DNA of 42,599 bases from Reticulitermes lucifugus (GCA_026260175.1 JAKCWW010004210.1:1-42599), one strand, 5' to 3'; positions 11,600 to 22,307 are shown, numbered from the stretch's first letter. Made by a program: numbers and translations. The notes: a model not told the origin generated them from the sequence alone.

Positions 11600-12424
11600 T
11601 CAAATGGTATGCGCATAAAAATGTTTCTGTGTGCATGAACATGTGCAGAGTTGATATTTACCATAAATATTGGAGCAACTTGTGTCAGAAGTTTTGTTAC
11701 CATTGACAACACGTGTGAAAACCATACAGTTGCTACCAGGGGGGCAATGCAGTCCATTACAGAAAGTCTCGAATTCTGATGATGAAGACTGAACTGAAAA
11801 ATAATGCACAATAATTGACTGTCGTGTAGTTAATGTGACTTCAATATGACAATCAGCATCACAATTCCAACTGGAATTTGTGTAGGCCTGATTATACGGA
11901 AAAAGAAGTGTCGCATTTTTGAACTTCGAAAAATATTTCAATCCAATTTATTTTCTTATATTAAAACTAAATAAATGTTACCATTTGTATAGTAACAAAG
12001 TCACTCGAAACATTCCAAAGCAAATAAAGACTTGTTTTTTTTTTTCCAAAGGAACATGTTGAATAGCAGTAGCAAAACTACGCCTTACAAGTACTTAGTA
12101 TTTTGAAGGGTTTTTTATTTAATGTCACATTTTATTCTTCTTTTTCTTGTTCTGAATTAAGATGCAGTTTAATGTTTAAAAAGTCACTTAAGCCCTCTTA
12201 ATTTTTATAGTTCAAATTTTAAGAATGTGATTATGGACACGTTTAAACAATTAACTAATTAAAACAGAAGCATTTTCTTCTTGAGTACTGAGTTTAATTT
12301 GAAACCTTACCAACTACAATCCCGCAACTGACTTTTGTTTCGTTGAAGATAAGCAGCGCCAAAACAGCACTTAGCAGCAAGGTCATGTGAAATGATATCA
12401 TCATGCTATGTGGCTTTCAGAATG
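11600..12424 (-). CDS. Candidate small secreted cysteine-rich protein (two exons)
   Basis: Minus strand. The first exon, about 12424-12311, has ATG at 12404. It encodes MMISFHMTLLLSAVLALLIF then NETKVSCG, a textbook signal peptide, and ends at a strong donor (gtaagg). The second, about 11892-11600, follows an acceptor after a pyrimidine-rich tract. It encodes about 97 residues with eight cysteines, including FCNGLHCPPGSNC, and ends at TGA. NxS/T sites suggest glycosylation. The problem is phase: the strong donor leaves phase 1, whereas the second exon in its cysteine-rich frame starts in phase 0. Either a weaker donor four codon bases earlier (ATT|gtagtt) is used, or a small exon is missing, or the two parts are unrelated. 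I do not recognise the family. Confidence 0.4.
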
Positions 12425-15049
12425 CTGGAACACAAAACGGTGGCTTTGTGTTAGCGTTAGAAGTACGGTAACAGTCAAGCAAGAAGGTACACAAATCACA
12501 CTATTTCCAAATTGTGTGTTCACTGTTCTTTTTTGAAACTGGTTAGCGCGATAGACACAATCATTACCACAAACTGTAACAAGTCAGGTGGATTGGGTGC
12601 ATGTTTTCACGTCAATTTTATTCCAGTTTCAAGCATTTAAATACCGGAGGTGGAAGTATATACAGTAATGTCCTGGGCCAAATATACCGCACTTAACACT
12701 TTGATACTTGTTTCTGCGACAAGAGTGGAACACACAAAACGTAAAGCCAAACTTAATAGGACATACACACTCTAGTATCTTTAAGTAATTTCCTTTTTAT
12801 AAAATTACCACTTCTAAAAACTGGCCTCTTGCTGACATCTTGGGTTAAAATGTTCAGCAAAATACACAGGAGATACATAGTATTTGTGTCTTCTTAATGA
12901 GCTATGTCAACATAATTTCCCATTTGAATTTTAGCACTCAGTTGTTCCGTAACTGTTCAAAATGTATTAATTCGCAAAGGAAGGATTTACTACCGCAGTA
13001 CAAATTTCCACTTCTGGTATAAATTATTCGGCGCCTTACTATTTTTAACTACCAAGCGTTTCTTCTATTCGGTGTATGATTAACACTAACCCAAAAGCTC
13101 GCCTGGATGAAACAGCTGGATTCAGAACGGTATCAGATGTTGTATTTAATGCGACTTTAATTAACGAACAACTCGAATTGTTGAGTGCACGCAGTTTAAC
13201 GAGGGTTCACCCTGAGCTAATTAAAGTGTGTACAAGCAGCATTTTTTAATCCTAAGTGACGGGATCCGTGCGTGTAAGTACACATCGATAAAAATGTATG
13301 ATAGAGTGGCAATTTCAGATAGACAGAATTTATTGACGTGTTTTAATATTTTTACTTCTAGCGAGATAACCACAGAAACAATTTCACGAGCTACATAATT
13401 TTTCTCGCAAAATTCCATTACATTTTGAAGAACGCAGTCCATCTAAATCAATGGTTCAAATCTGGAGTGTACGCACGTCCTGGGGGTGCGAGGTACCGTT
13501 TCTGGGGGTGCGAAACATGTCAGATTTTTCTTAAATTTGCTGTAAAATTACAATAATATTTAATTCTATCTCTTTTATTTTATAGTTGCGCTAGATCTTA
13601 GGATTTAAAACGGGCCTACTTTATAATTTTTTACGTTGGTTCGAGAACGAAGTTTGAGAACCAGAGTGGTGCGGGCTGCAGTAAAGCTAAGTACCCCGAT
13701 CTAAATAATATACAAAAATCCTGTTCCTACCTCACATGAAATATTTCCATTCCAGACTAAAATGTTAGTGACGTTGAAGGATGTATCGCTGTTTTTATGA
13801 GAGTCGTACGTAACACAGAAATACACCTTGTGGGCAAAATGCATAAATATAACTACGAAAGAAATTTGAAGTTTTCACAGCGGATTACGTCCAAGTCAGC
13901 CTTTCGGAAAATGTTAAGTTGCTCAACAGTAGAGCCATATGGGCTCTTCAGGCAGTGCTCCATAAAATAACCTGTTTATTGCGACCAGGAAAATTTTGAA
14001 GTATTGTGTAAGTCACACTTATTGACTTCACACTCTTGAATTAGTGTTTCCTAATTTAGTTACATGTACAGCACGAATAACTGAGTAACCGGTTTATAAA
14101 ACGCAGTTCTATAACCTTGATGATCATGCAAGCTGTTAGCAAATGACACAAAACCTGAGTAAGAAAAACTTTGCTTTGTCAAACACAAATCCCTTATAAA
14201 TTCAATTTCATGTACATTTCTATTAATGAGTCTCCCTGGCGATTTGGAACTTCCATAACTGACATTGTGCCTTTAAAAACCTGATACCTATTTAACGAAT
14301 CCGTGTCGAATGAAGATGTTCATAGTTCACACATTATGCTGAAACGTGAATAGGTTCGGCTGTCTTGGTGTTACATTTTTGCAGACACTATGCTATGGCT
14401 GTTAAATTATACGTGCAGATAAGGTGGCGAATACTCACGAAACTTTTCACAGCGCACCATAGCAAGACAGCCACTTGTTGCTTACAAATGAATTCTGTCA
14501 ACTCGACTGATGTTCTCAGCGCAATATCCCGGCTTTATATAACGCGTGCAAACACGAAGGAGAGGTCCGAACTACGATGTCTGTTGTTCGTGTGTCATGG
14601 TCTATTAATAATCATGAAATGTTGCGATTTATTAAAAACTTCACATTCTACTTGACAACATAGACATATTAGTTCATAAACTCTTCATGGTGCATATAAT
14701 TGCACATAAGAACGGCCGTAGTTCTTGATAAGTAAAGGTGACCCTTTAAAGCCACGTGACACTTTGGGGCTGTAAACGAAGTGGACACAATGCGACATGC
14801 GCGAGTCGGTCGGACAATAAGTCTACGTTACTTACAATATCGTACTTGGACAATTTGCACTGATTGTGATTACATAATGGGAATTCGTCGCCTAGAAATT
14901 AGCATCTACTTCCAGCAGTGAAGAAGAATCTTGACGACCAAAAATTTAAACATGATCTCGAGGTGGAAACATCTGTGACACGATGACTGATAACAGAGAA
15001 CACTGACCTATAATAACAGAGTATATAAGACGTAGTCTACGATATAATA
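12425..15049. other. Non-coding stretch, increasingly CpG-containing toward the right
   Basis: No supported exon. From about 13 kb the sequence has clearly more CG dinucleotides than its surroundings, including GCGCGA and CACGTG-containing stretches near 14750 and 14800. The segment 13452-13680 has ends resembling hAT MITEs (CAATGGTTCAAATC and AGTTTGAGAACCA), but no clean target duplication is visible. It could be the 5' region of an unseen gene. Confidence 0.35.
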
Positions 15050-15093
15050 ATTCCGGGAGAGTTGCCGCGGCGGGAGAGACGCCGCATTTATTA

Positions 15094-16405
15094 CGTGGGT
15101 CGTTCAAATTTAAAAGATAATTTAGTTCCCTTTTGAGCACAAGTCAATTTGTATCAACGTGCTTGCGCTGGCAAGTTATGGCATGTTTAAACTTGCAACC
15201 CGCACTAGTCGGGTCCCTCTCCACCTCAACCATCAGGTGCAATCAAGATGGAAGTGCAAGCATACCCAGCAGTGTTGCGCAGCGTATAATTATCAAATTT
15301 CTCACGAAGGAAATCCTTCTGAAATCTTTACCAGGCTTCAAGCACAGTTTTGGGGATGAATGTTTGTCACAGCCAAGGGTGTTCAGTTGGGCGTAATCAT
15401 TTCGAAAACGACGAGACCGTGTTGAAAATGAACCTCACGCTCGGCGACCAAGAACTTCTGTCAATCCAGACAACATTTTGAAAATTGGTGCACGTATTCG
15501 GGCTAATCGTCGCATAACTGTTCTTTAACTGTCACAGGAAGTAGGAATTAGTGTAGGGAGTGTTGAAGAAATTCTGCACAACGAGTTGAAAGTCAGTAAA
15601 GTGAGCGCAAGGTGGGTCCCACGGCTCCTGTCACCGGAATACAGGGAAAGACGTTTAGTGGCCGTTACTCAAATTTTGCAACGACACGAGAGAGAAGGAA
15701 CCGAATTTTTGGACTCAATTGTGACCTATGATGAGACCTGGGTCGACTACTTCACTCCTGAATCAAAAAGATCAAGCAAGCATTGCAAACACACCCATTC
15801 TGCACCCCCCAAAAAAAGGGAAAGCAATTTTTTTCAGCGGGGAAGATTATGACTGCAGTGTTCTGGGATTCAAAGGGTATCATTCACCTGGACTTTCTCA
15901 CTGGTCAAAAAACCATCAATNNNNNNNNNNNNNNNNNNNNNNNNNNNNNNNNNNNNNNNNNNNNNNNNNNNNNNNNNNNNNNNNNNNNNNNNNNNNNNNN
16001 NNNNNNNNNNNNNNNNNNNNNNNNNNNNNNNNNNNNNNNNNNNNNNNNNNNNNNNNNNNNNNNNNNNNNNNNNNNNNNNNNNNNNNNNNNNNNNNNNNNN
16101 NNNNNNNNNNNNNNNNNNNNNNNNNNNNNNNNNNNNNNNNNNNNNNNNNNNNNNNNNNNNNNNNNNNNNNNNNNNNNNNNNNNNNNNNNNNNNNNNNNNN
16201 NNNNNNNNNNNNNNNNNNNNNNNNNNNNNNNNNNNNNNNNNNNNNNNNNNNNNNNNNNNNNNTAAGAAGCTTCCAGAACGTTGGCACAAGTGTACGGCAG
16301 TCAACAGGGACTACATTGAAAAGTAATGTGTAAGAAGTTTCCAAATTGTTGTGAATATTTTTTTTTTTTAGAAACTAAATCTCGTTTAAATTTGAACGAC
16401 CTTAG
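15094..16405 (+). mobile_element. mariner element with inactivated transposase, nested insertion
   Basis: Perfect 17-bp inverted repeats GGTCGTTCAAATTTAAA (15098-15114) and its complement (16385-16401) lie just inside TA dinucleotides at 15092-15093 and 16406-16407. The length, including a 342-base gap, is about 1.3 kb, normal for mariner. The transposase is recognisable in pieces: TYDETWVDYF near 15722 (first catalytic Asp), VFWDSKGIIHLDFL near 15858 (second Asp), and the C-terminus LPERWHKCTAVNRDYIEK with a TAA stop after the gap. The third catalytic Asp would lie in the gap. Several frameshifts and stops in the helix-turn-helix half make it a pseudogene. Confidence 0.9.
15921..16262. other. 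Assembly gap (342 N)
   Basis: Unsequenced bases inside the mariner transposase region. Reading frames across it are artefacts. Confidence 0.99.
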
Positions 16406-16719
16406 TAGTTTGGTGCGTTCTGGCAAGCTTCTGCAGATCGCAGCACATGTGCTTACTCAATGAGTCTACAGAGGTGTTGTAAGTGAACGTAGCGAATATC
16501 GGCGCCGTTTTGCGAGACTTATGACTGATTTATGCAGTGAGTTTTTTTAATTTTATGGTCGAACTTTTTTCTAGTGTTCACTAAATATGTCATAATTAGT
16601 TCCAACCGACGTAGCTATGCAATCACGATATATTACAAGTTTCCGGTGTTGTTTACCTTGCCTCCACATCATGTAGTCGGCATGTTTTTCATTCCATTCG
16701 GCAAGTGGTGGGTGGGGGT

Positions 16720-16755
16720 GCGGCTTCTCTCCTTCAAGATTGGGAGAGACGCCGC
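16720..16755. repeat. GC-rich hairpin with the transposon end motif
   Basis: Left arm GCGGCTTCTCTCC and right arm GGGAGAGACGCCGC pair over 13 positions with one mismatch, around a 9-base loop. The right arm is identical over 15 bases to 15072-15086. Confidence 0.7.
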
Positions 16756-16914
16756 AAAAAAATTAAGGGATAGATGCTGCACTTAAACAGTTTCAAATCG
16801 ATTTGGAGACGTCGTGCATGTACATTATAGAGTACTAAAAATTATCTGTTCTCTTGCTCTATCATCTTATTCCCAGGGTCAGATGTATACATGAACCGGT
16901 AATAGTCGTACATT

Positions 16915-17900
16915 AGCACCGATATATTGATCAAGTGGTTCATACAGCATTTCCTCCAGCACAAGACTTCAGGAAATGTCTTTATACTTTTAGATGGCCA
17001 CAGAGCCCATTGCAGCTGCCGTTGATCGCTTCAGGCTGCTGTTGAAAATAACGTCACTATCCTTACAGCCTTTGGATAAGTGCTTTTTTTGGGGGCCTTT
17101 AAAGAGTCGTTTCAAAAAAGCAGGAGCAACTTGGATGAAGCAGAACCCACAAAGGAAAATCACTCGATAATGCATGGCATGCCTCATCGGATTTTCTTGG
17201 AATAAAGCTGCTTCCTTGGGTGTTGACGTAAGTGATTTTGAGCCAACGAGTACTTATCCTTTGAACCACAACAGAGTGCCTGAATATTTTCTCTCCATTT
17301 GTGATACCAGTGAAACTGGAACTTTTATGGAAACAGTACATTTATATGTGGCTCCGATGTGTGCACCCACTACTTCAGAAATCAACTCTCAAGATGTGTT
17401 ACCTATCTCAGCAGGACCTTCATTAAGTACTCTGAATACTGCACTGCCTTCTGACACTTCCTCTGAAGAAGTTACTCCTTCCAGACTTTTGAAGATCAGT
17501 CCAGTACCGAAAATACCGAGGGAATGCTTAATTTCAGAAAAACAACTCTTTTGTTCCCACTGAAGAAGCTAGTACTACCGAGGAAAAACGAAAAAATCAA
17601 GAAAGAGATAAAGTCAGACCAGAGGAAAATCGAAGGTGTAAACAGTGCCAATACGTCAGGTCTACAAGGTCAGAAAATGCAGAAAAAAGGAATCGTTAAA
17701 GAAAGATATTCATAATCAAGAGACGCCCGAAAATTCTGACACGAAATGCTGTGCGTGCTCGGAAAACTACTTGCAGATAACTAAGGATTATGACTGAATC
17801 GAATGTGTGAGTTGCAGAAACTGGCTGCACGAGTTCTGTTCTCCATACAAAGACAAATGCGTCGACTGCGGTAGAAAGCTACTGCGAAAGACAGCAAGAT
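16915..17900 (+). pseudogene. Decayed pogo/jerky-type (DDE_1) transposase, C-terminal part
   Basis: In-frame pieces match the C-terminal half of pogo-superfamily transposases. GNVFILLDGHRAHC (near 16975) holds the middle Asp of the DDE triad. QPLDKCFF then FKKAGATWMKQNPQRKITR (17065-17170) is the conserved QPLD region. FSWNKAASLGVDVSDF (17190-17240) corresponds to the usual WNKA...GF segment. A cysteine/histidine cluster follows (17740-17885: CCAC, CVSCRNWLHEFC, KCVDCG), resembling the C-terminal zinc finger of this group. At least one frameshift and three stop codons interrupt it, and the N-terminal DNA-binding half is absent. AATAAA near 18023 may be its old poly(A) signal. Confidence 0.75.
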
Positions 17901-18086
17901 GCAAAAGAGGATGTAGAATATTTCGTTCACTACAATTTAGACTCTTTGAGTTCATTGGGTTGAAATATTGTGTACTTGTGATATGTCTTCTATTGTAATG
18001 TTGATATTGCTTCTTTACGTTGAATAAAGTTCAACAGTTTTAATTTACTTATCTTTCCTCTTGATTTGACAGGATATTTTCAAAGC

Positions 18087-18165
18087 GCGGCACCTCTCCA
18101 CGCATAGCGGCATCTATTCCTGCCAAAAAGCGGCGTCTCTACCGGCATGTCCGGTAGAGACGCCA
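18087..18165. repeat. Direct-repeat array ending in a perfect 14-bp hairpin
   Basis: Three direct copies of a motif (GCGGCACCTCTCC, GCGGCATCTATTCC, GCGGCGTCTCTACC) start at 18087, 18107 and 18130, with 20-23 bp spacing. The last forms a perfect hairpin, GGCGTCTCTACCGG against CCGGTAGAGACGCC (18132-18164, loop CATGT). This is probably the right end of the pogo-like element. Confidence 0.75.
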
Positions 18166-18302
18166 CACAGACAACTTTTTTTCGTCGTCCTGTATCTCAG
18201 AGACCTTCACTTCTGCAGATATTTTGGACACAACTTTGTAAAGTAGAAACCTTAAATATAATATCTGCGAATTCTAAGCAGTTTTGACGATTTTCGGATT
18301 GA

Positions 18303-18479
18303 GTTACAGCGAAAGTTGCAAAAAGTGTGGGTTTTCTCCCGGAATTACCCTGTGATAAATGCCTCAATTGTGGGGGCGCGTGTTGTAGCCGCTCCAAGTG
18401 GCAGTGTCCAAGGGGCACCAATGTGGGTTGCAAAATGAATATTCTAAATGAAAAATTTTCTGTGCTCAACAAATTTTAA
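18303..18479 (+). CDS. Cysteine-rich open frame, unidentified, possible terminal exon
   Basis: A 58-residue open frame with no ATG runs to TAA. A possible acceptor (gagttacag) sits just inside its start, which would make it a 3' exon. Seven cysteines fall within 27 residues (LPCDKCLNCGGACC, then WQC and VGC), with C-x2-C-x2-C spacing that suggests metal binding. It lies just right of the pogo-like element and could be a transposon-derived zinc-finger remnant. It may equally be chance. No family is recognised. Confidence 0.2.
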   Translation, partial: VTAKVAKSVGFLPELPCDKCLNCGGACCSRSKWQCPRGTNVGCKMNILNEKFSVLNKF

Positions 18480-19589
18480 TCTATTAAGCCAAATAAAAGG
18501 AATAGGTGGTCATTGTGATTACTCTTCTGGGGCGCTAAAGAAACCTAACTACGCATCTGGAGAGCAGAGTTTTTTTAGTATATGATAGCCACTCAGGTTG
18601 TCAAAGGCATACTTTCATGGACCTCTAACTATTATGCAAGATCATTATAATCAGGAGACAAGAATAGTGGGGTATGTACGAGTAAGCCTATGTAGTTGTA
18701 ATGGCTTAGGCTTACACATAACGATAACTTGCGGCAAGATTGATACACTTTCCTAGTAACTTGATAGGAAGAAGGTAAAAACACTTCTTACTAAACAGAA
18801 GAAACCCCCTATTACTGTACAGTAGAAAGAAAATCACAAGGACATTACTCAAGAAGGGGCTAAAATAATAATCAAGAGTGATAGTCCACCTAATTTAAAT
18901 AAAAATGAAAGTAGGACTTCAAGGAGATAAAAAAGGATCCCGATGACATGATATTGATTGAAAAATATTTCTTGGTATTGTATTATTTATATAAATAATT
19001 GTGTATCTATAAAGTTTATTGTTATTTACCTATTGTAATAAATCTGTATGTTACAAACTGCATTATACGATATAGCAAATGTGTATTTTACTTGACGTAT
19101 TCTACAGCCAGTAGTTGTATCAGAATGTATGGATCTGTTTGAATGTAATAAATACAAATACACAGACAAATACAAATACACACACCCATAATGTGGCTCA
19201 AAGAGAAAGAGACATGCATTTAATAAGAATTTTTTTTCAGCGCTGTAATGAAAAATGTTAGTAGCCTCACATAATATACGTAGTTTCATAGACTGACGAT
19301 GACTCACGTTTAGTTTCGAAATTCATATATGTTAGCCCTAAAATTGCTTTAAATTGCGAGGCAATGGACCACAACAATACTACACGGTATGTAGATGATC
19401 TGTACTGTAATCCGTGAAAGTTCTGCCAAATATTATCTGATCCGTGATGTTTATTATCATTATGTACATCTGTATTAGCTCTAATCCGTGATCTTCAGTA
19501 TAGATCTGGAGTATGGGTCTGTAAGTGATTGTTGATATAGGCGTTGTTTGTCTAGGTGATGTTGCTGTGGATGTGTTGAATTAATCAAA
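18480..19589. other. Intergenic DNA upstream of BCL7, includes its promoter region
   Basis: AT-rich sequence with no exon or repeat that I can support. The BCL7 promoter and 5'UTR must lie near its right end, but no clear core-promoter element is visible. Confidence 0.4.
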
Positions 19590-20870
19590 ATGATGTCTAG
19601 ATCTGTTCGAGCAGAAACAAGAAGTAGAGCTAAAGATGACATTAAAAGAGTCATGCAGGTGGTTGACAAAGTACGTCATTGGTAAGTAATTTAAAAACGC
19701 TGCGTTGCATAACCTATAGCACATAACTTCCAAAATTGCCTACAACGATTCATCTTGAATAAAGTGGAAGTAGATTATAGCTGAGCCATAAATTATTATG
19801 TTAGTGTATCCAAAAACTTCGGCTTTGACCAGTGACGTAAAACAACCTGGTAAGTGTGAATATATAACAATCTCCTGATCAGTTTTTTGATCTTGGTGCA
19901 TTCGTTTTCAGGGAGAAAAAGTGGGTGACAATTGGTGAGACAACAATGAAAATCTATAAGTGGGTTCCAATTTCAAGCAGTGAACAGGTTGGTATATTTT
20001 CTTGTGAAAATGAAAAATAGTGATATTGAAGCAGGGTATCTCTGCTTGCTCCTGTAAATGAAGGCACTTTTTGTATACACTTTGAGAGTTCCAATATACA
20101 ATATTGACAGATGCTGCCAGTATAAAGTACATGTCATGATAACACTTATTATTCTGTGGGCAGTTTGTGAAGCGTATGGTTTTGCATGATGAACATAATA
20201 TTCTGCTTTATGTTTTCTTTACAGAAGAAAAAGGGCAAAGACCACTGTAATAAGGAGAATACATTAGCACGAAAAACAGCTGCTTTAGATTCATCTAATT
20301 CTAATTTTGGTCTTGCTGAGGATTCCAACACATGTAAGTTTAAGATTTTCATTTGTTAACAGCATTTAATTGTTCTTGTCAACATTACATTACATATTTG
20401 GAGTACCTATTTTGGGTAGAGGGACTACATGTCATTCAAATGGTTGTTGGTAGTGGTCATGATAATTTGATATGTATTGAACCATTCAAGAAATTGCCAG
20501 TTGAGGGTTGTGAAGGTTCATCACAGTCTACATAGGAGTCTGCTGTTGTGCCTCATTTTGAGTTATTTCACCTACGTGTTTATCCATATCACCTGTGTCC
20601 CTAAGAATATTATCTCCACAAAATTTTGACAGTTTCTATTGGATGGGACACTAACAGGTATAAAGATTTCATAATCTGTTCTCCAAGTAATGTCAATTAC
20701 AAGTTCATATCGTCACATTTCTTATTTAAAAATTGATGATTGACTTTACAGGTTTCTCTATGGTGAGTGATTCTCAAGGGCCAACAGACTTCTCTGTACA
20801 ACTTGGATTCTCGGAGGACTCAAACTCCCAAAGCAGTGAACCAAGTAACAAGCGGATTAAGACTGATTGA
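19590..20870 (+). CDS. BCL7: BCL7 family protein (SWI/SNF chromatin-remodelling subunit)
   Basis: Four exons: 19590-19681, 19912-19987, 20225-20333 and 20752-20870 (TGA). All introns are GT-AG with closing phases; the product is 131 aa. The N-terminal ~50 residues ([20 protein letters not shown], then [25 protein letters not shown]) are the diagnostic conserved BCL7 block. The rest is low-complexity, Ser/Asn-rich and polar, as usual, ending SNKRIKTD. Two ATGs are adjacent (19590 and 19593); I chose the first because BCL7 proteins I know begin MM or MS. Family knowledge: BCL7 proteins are accessory subunits of BAF/SWI-SNF complexes and bind the nucleosome face. An AATAAA at 21020-21025 lies about 150 bases past the stop. 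It is transcribed convergently with ERMARD. Confidence 0.95.
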
Positions 20871-21019
20871 TTGCTCTTAAACTGATAATTCACTTCTTTT
20901 TAAAAATGTTAAAAATATTTAGCTTTTAAATGTGTAAAATATAGTTTCCTTGTTGTCTATGTCATTGAGTGTGTGGAGACATATTTCTCTCGAGTGTATT
21001 TATATTCCTGTTTGAGTGA

Positions 21020-21025
21020 AATAAA
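21020..21025 (+). terminator. Likely BCL7 poly(A) signal
   Basis: Canonical AATAAA about 150 bases after the BCL7 stop, followed by TG-rich sequence (TGATGTTCTGTGGTG) typical of downstream elements. Confidence 0.65.
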
Positions 21026-21248
21026 CTTCTGTGATGTTCTGTGGTGAATGTATGCGTTATGTATAGTTGTGCAGGTATGTAAACTGAGGAAAACTGAATG
21101 TGCAAGTTGGATGAAGCAGAAGAGATATGAAAGTTTAGGAAGTGAACATTTCCTGCCAGAGTAAATAGAAGCATATTGCATTGTTTAATAACAGTTTGGA
21201 AATGTTCAAGGACAGTAATAATTGTAAGTGAATACTGTTGTTACTTAA

Positions 21249-21487
21249 CCCTTTGAGCACTAGGCTTTCCCTCACAGAGGGAATTAAAGCAAACTTTTTT
21301 GTCTTTAATGTATTGTTTATATACATCATGTCTTTGAATCCATGTAGCATATAGAAGATAGTTAAGAACTGTCACAAGATAGTGTTTATATAAATAGGCT
21401 TAAGAGGAAAGCAGTATTATAATATTCAGGAAGTTTATAAAGCCCAGATTTTGTGGACATTGGTAAACATCCATACTGCTCAAAGGG
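21249..21487. mobile_element. TTAA-flanked MITE (piggyBac type)
   Basis: TTAA at 21245-21248 and 21488-21491 bounds a 239-bp element with inverted ends CCCTTTGAGCACTAGG and CCCTTTGAGCAGTATGG (minus strand). The TTAA duplication and CCC-starting ends are the piggyBac signature. There is no coding capacity. Confidence 0.75.
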
Positions 21488-21838
21488 TTAAATAGCATCT
21501 AATTGATTCTACATGGGTGGTTGTATAATTTAACTGTAGTAGTTCATTGTCATTAACTTCCATATGTTCACTTTCCTCTCCTACAGATAATTCCATATTT
21601 CAAAGCGCAAATATATATTTACTTTCACCAATTACACGTTCAGTTATGTAAATCAGTGTGCGCCTTTGACAGCATTTTAATAGAGTGTGAGGATTTAAAT
21701 GAGTACTAGCAATAACATCTGCTTCTACATGTTAAAGTCTGAAATCTAATTGTATTACCACATTTTTATAGTTTATTGCTAGGGTTTTGTATACAGATAC
21801 ACATTGTACTTCCAACTACTGGACAAAGCAATTTTTAT

Positions 21839-21883
21839 GCTTCTACATGTTTTGGCTATGTATTGTAGCCATCTTCAGGGAGC
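21839..21883 (-). ncRNA. Hammerhead-ribozyme-like motif, copy 2 (degenerate)
   Basis: Minus-strand fold: stem I GCTCC/GAAGC (one mismatch), core CTGAAGA (a canonical CUGANGA), an extra T, stem II GGCTA/TAGCC with loop CAATACA, then AAAAC where GAAAC is expected, AT loop, and GTA at the cleavage position. A15.1-U16.1 and C15.2-G16.2 could form the two-pair stem III. The G12 to A change hits the general base, so it is probably inactive. Confidence 0.5.
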
Positions 21884-22263
21884 CATAATATTACGAAGAC
21901 ATAAGCAGCGTATTGTACGTCAGCAAATGGTAAATATACATTAGCTTTTTACAACAGTTAATCGATGTACAGCGTCATTAAATTTATTCAGAATAAAATA
22001 CAGATTGTACACATTCTGCAGAATGATCACTCGTGGAGTAAACATCAGGTATAAAAACCTTGGGGGTCTCTACTCCATCAAAACAGGAGATATTTAATAC
22101 TGCAAGATGTTTGGAGACAGCCTTTTATATTTTAACATTTTACATGTATTTTAATCTGAATAATTTTAATGATACTGTACATCAATTAACTGTTGTAAAA
22201 AGCTAATGTATGTTTACCATTTGCTGACATACAATATCCTGGTTATGTCTTTGTAATATTGTG

Positions 22264-22307
22264 GCTCCTTGATGATGGCTACATTCGTAGCCAAAACATG
22301 TAGGAGC
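22264..22307 (+). ncRNA. Hammerhead-ribozyme-like motif, copy 3 (degenerate)
   Basis: Plus-strand fold: perfect 5-bp stem I GCTCC/GGAGC, core TTGATGA (C3 changed to U), an extra T, 6-bp stem II GGCTAC/GTAGCC with tetraloop ATTC, AAAAC box, AT loop, then GTA. This is the best-paired copy, but it has lost C3 and G12. Confidence 0.5.

Larger units (their letters stand above)
15055..18165 (+). mobile_element. Composite pogo-like DNA transposon with repeated GC-rich end motifs
   Basis: A 13-14 bp motif marks this block. In the form GGGAGAGNNGCCGC it occurs at 15055-15068 and 15072-15085. In the opposite orientation (GCGGCNNCTCTCC-like) it occurs at 18087-18099, 18107-18120 and 18130-18143. Two further copies face each other at 16720-16732 and 16742-16755, and one at 18152-18165. 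This is the layout of subterminal transposase-binding repeats. Between the ends lie a nested mariner (15094-16405) and a decayed DDE_1 (pogo/jerky-type) transposase (about 16915-17900). Without the mariner the element would be about 1.8 kb, so the 5' half of the transposase appears deleted. The exact outer ends and target duplication are not resolved. The boundaries are my inference from the motif distribution. Confidence 0.6.

Noticed and set aside
13452..13680. Possible hAT MITE ends
   Set aside because: The ends are only loosely complementary and no target duplication is visible. Mentioned in the region note, not called.
14365..14655. Plus-strand 96-aa frame
   Set aside because: No recognisable domain, splice signal or promoter. 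A frame of this length is expected by chance.
15728..16344. Open frames of 142-201 aa crossing 15921-16262 on both strands
   Set aside because: They run through unknown bases. Only the mariner pieces on either side are real.
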